A stretch of DNA of 64,000 nucleotides from Artocarpus heterophyllus (lineage: Eukaryota > Streptophyta > Magnoliopsida > Rosales > Moraceae): positions 22,291,467-22,355,466 of the forward strand of contig CM046354.1 of assembly GCA_025403435.1 (NCBI GenBank), written 5' to 3'. The position numbers were made by a program, and so were the translations under genes. Below, piece by piece: positions 63,050 to 64,000 of this stretch. Positions within the stretch are counted from its first letter, which is position 1. Each line of letters begins with the position of its first letter. The notes beneath the pieces were generated by a model. The model searched no databases. It was not told the origin of the DNA and worked only from the letters and a program-made list of their open reading frames with translations.

Positions 63050-64000
63050 TGTTAGACATGTATGCTCTAAGGAGTAAAAATGTAATACGTTTTTGGAGAC
63101 ATTTTTTATCAATAAAGAATTTATTCATTTATATATACCAAATATTGTCCTCTTTACGTTCATATTTGTTGAATGTATGATAAGCAAACAGTAGTCTGAG
63201 ACTGTCAGTCTAAACCTTAAGAGTTGGGCATATAATGGGATGATTATGCGGTAGACACGACTCTTAAGGTGATGGTCTAAAATATATGATCCGCAATCGA
63301 GGGAATAAAGTTGGGCGCTTTATTCATGTAAAGATTGTTATGTTGTCTATATCCCTTTTGGGAGATGGTTTGTCTTGGCCATCGGAGTTGGACTCCGTGA
63401 ATAGAAACATTGGCGCATTGTCATAGGTGACGATGTGTTGGATCGGGACATAAAGTGAATTGATTTGGATTAATAATTCTGTCTTGTCAAATCAATTCAC
63501 TTTAGACAATCATTTGTATTGTATCTTAATCCTGAGATGAATAATGGGCCCGTTGTCTCGACTTGTGTCTTTTGATGTACCAATGGGTGACTCCCACATC
63601 TCTATAGTGGCATGCATGCCGGTACGTTGGAGGCATGACTCTTGGTAGCGTAGACTTGTTATTCATAGATATGGAATCCATAGCTCCTCTTTAGGAGTAA
63701 TGATATCCTCTTATATGCGTTGTCCTGTAATTGGAAAACTGGAGCGCTCAACCATTTGGATACATAGGTGTAACCGAATGGTATACTATCTTTGGATGGT
63801 AAGTTTTCTAATGGTGAGACAATGGAACGTAAGATAAAAATAATCGGGAAGGTAAGACAGAACTTGTCCTTAAGCCGATTATGGATGATCATATGGGGAT
63901 GCGATACACTATGATATGTCATGGAGACTTAGCTACACGAGCTTCGTAATTCTATAAAGTTCGAGAGTGCAGCTCCAAGCTTTTAGTGGAGTAGCGTTGG
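63050..64000 (+). repeat. C1 copia 3' LTR, first 951 bp
   Basis: It starts TGTTAGACATG and is cut by the window edge. Text comparison with 55423-56373 showed no difference in the stretches checked. A chance antisense open frame is encoded identically in both LTRs (56032-56295 and 63659-63922). Confidence 0.95.

Larger units (their letters stand above)
55423..64000 (+). mobile_element. Young Ty1/copia element, C1 family, 3' LTR cut by window end
   Basis: Order: 5' LTR (55423-57455), primer-binding site (57458-57469), leader with GC-rich array (57961-58150), gag-pol (59113-63035), purine-rich tract GTGGGAGAT (63041-63049), and 3' LTR from 63050 to beyond 64000. The bases before the element are CATCT; the other flank is outside the window. 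It is nested in the decayed chromovirus. The visible parts of the two LTRs look the same wherever I compared them, so insertion is recent. Confidence 0.95.

Overview
This is a stretch of AT-rich nuclear DNA from a flowering plant, most likely a eudicot. It has introns, no operons, abundant plant LTR retrotransposons, MITEs and microsatellites, and one complete plant-type plastid GAPDH gene. Perhaps 10% is host gene. Most of the rest is retrotransposon sequence, much of it nested and decayed.

Layout. 1-494: deletion derivative of a Ty1/copia element (family C1). 495-5098: 3' end of a Tat-lineage Ty3/gypsy element, with the polyprotein tail, an 85-bp tandem repeat, an antisense extra ORF and a partial LTR. 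5099-13755: a decayed chromovirus split by a 4.2-kb block that itself holds a 2.9-kb solo LTR. 13756-16391: intergenic DNA and the promoter of the main gene. 16392-22028: intact 14-exon gene for plastidial NAD-dependent GAPDH (GAPCp, 427 aa). 24140-25076: non-autonomous hAT element with an 8-bp target duplication. 25270-37757: two tandem copies (A and B) of a ~1.8-kb segment carrying a promoter and a signal-peptide exon. Copy A is interrupted by a full-length C1 copia element (25527-34210, minus strand, TSD TTAAC). 37758-42701: a 4.9-kb chromovirus-type solo LTR lying in the intron of copy B, whose cysteine-rich second exon follows at 42776. 43791-44243: a two-exon plant defensin gene on the minus strand (75 aa). 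47066-55422: 5' LTR (4.8 kb) and decayed internal region of a related element in opposite orientation. 55423-64000: a young C1 copia element inserted into it, running off the window.

How it fits together. The host genes are GAPCp, which supplies glycolytic GAPDH to (mostly non-green) plastids, and a small locus of secreted cysteine-rich peptides: orphan exon A, split and frame-broken gene B, and intact defensin C. That locus lies between two inverted ~4.8-kb LTRs. The defensin is invisible to single-exon ORF scanning because a short intron separates the signal peptide from the mature peptide. The copia family is notable for GC-rich near-palindromic repeats in its LTR and leader. Its youngest copy has lost the integrase catalytic Glu through a deletion that carries apparently templated filler DNA.

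All calls are by eye. Exon boundaries of GAPCp and the defensin are phase-consistent with GT/AG throughout. Family names for decayed elements are inferred from motif order.
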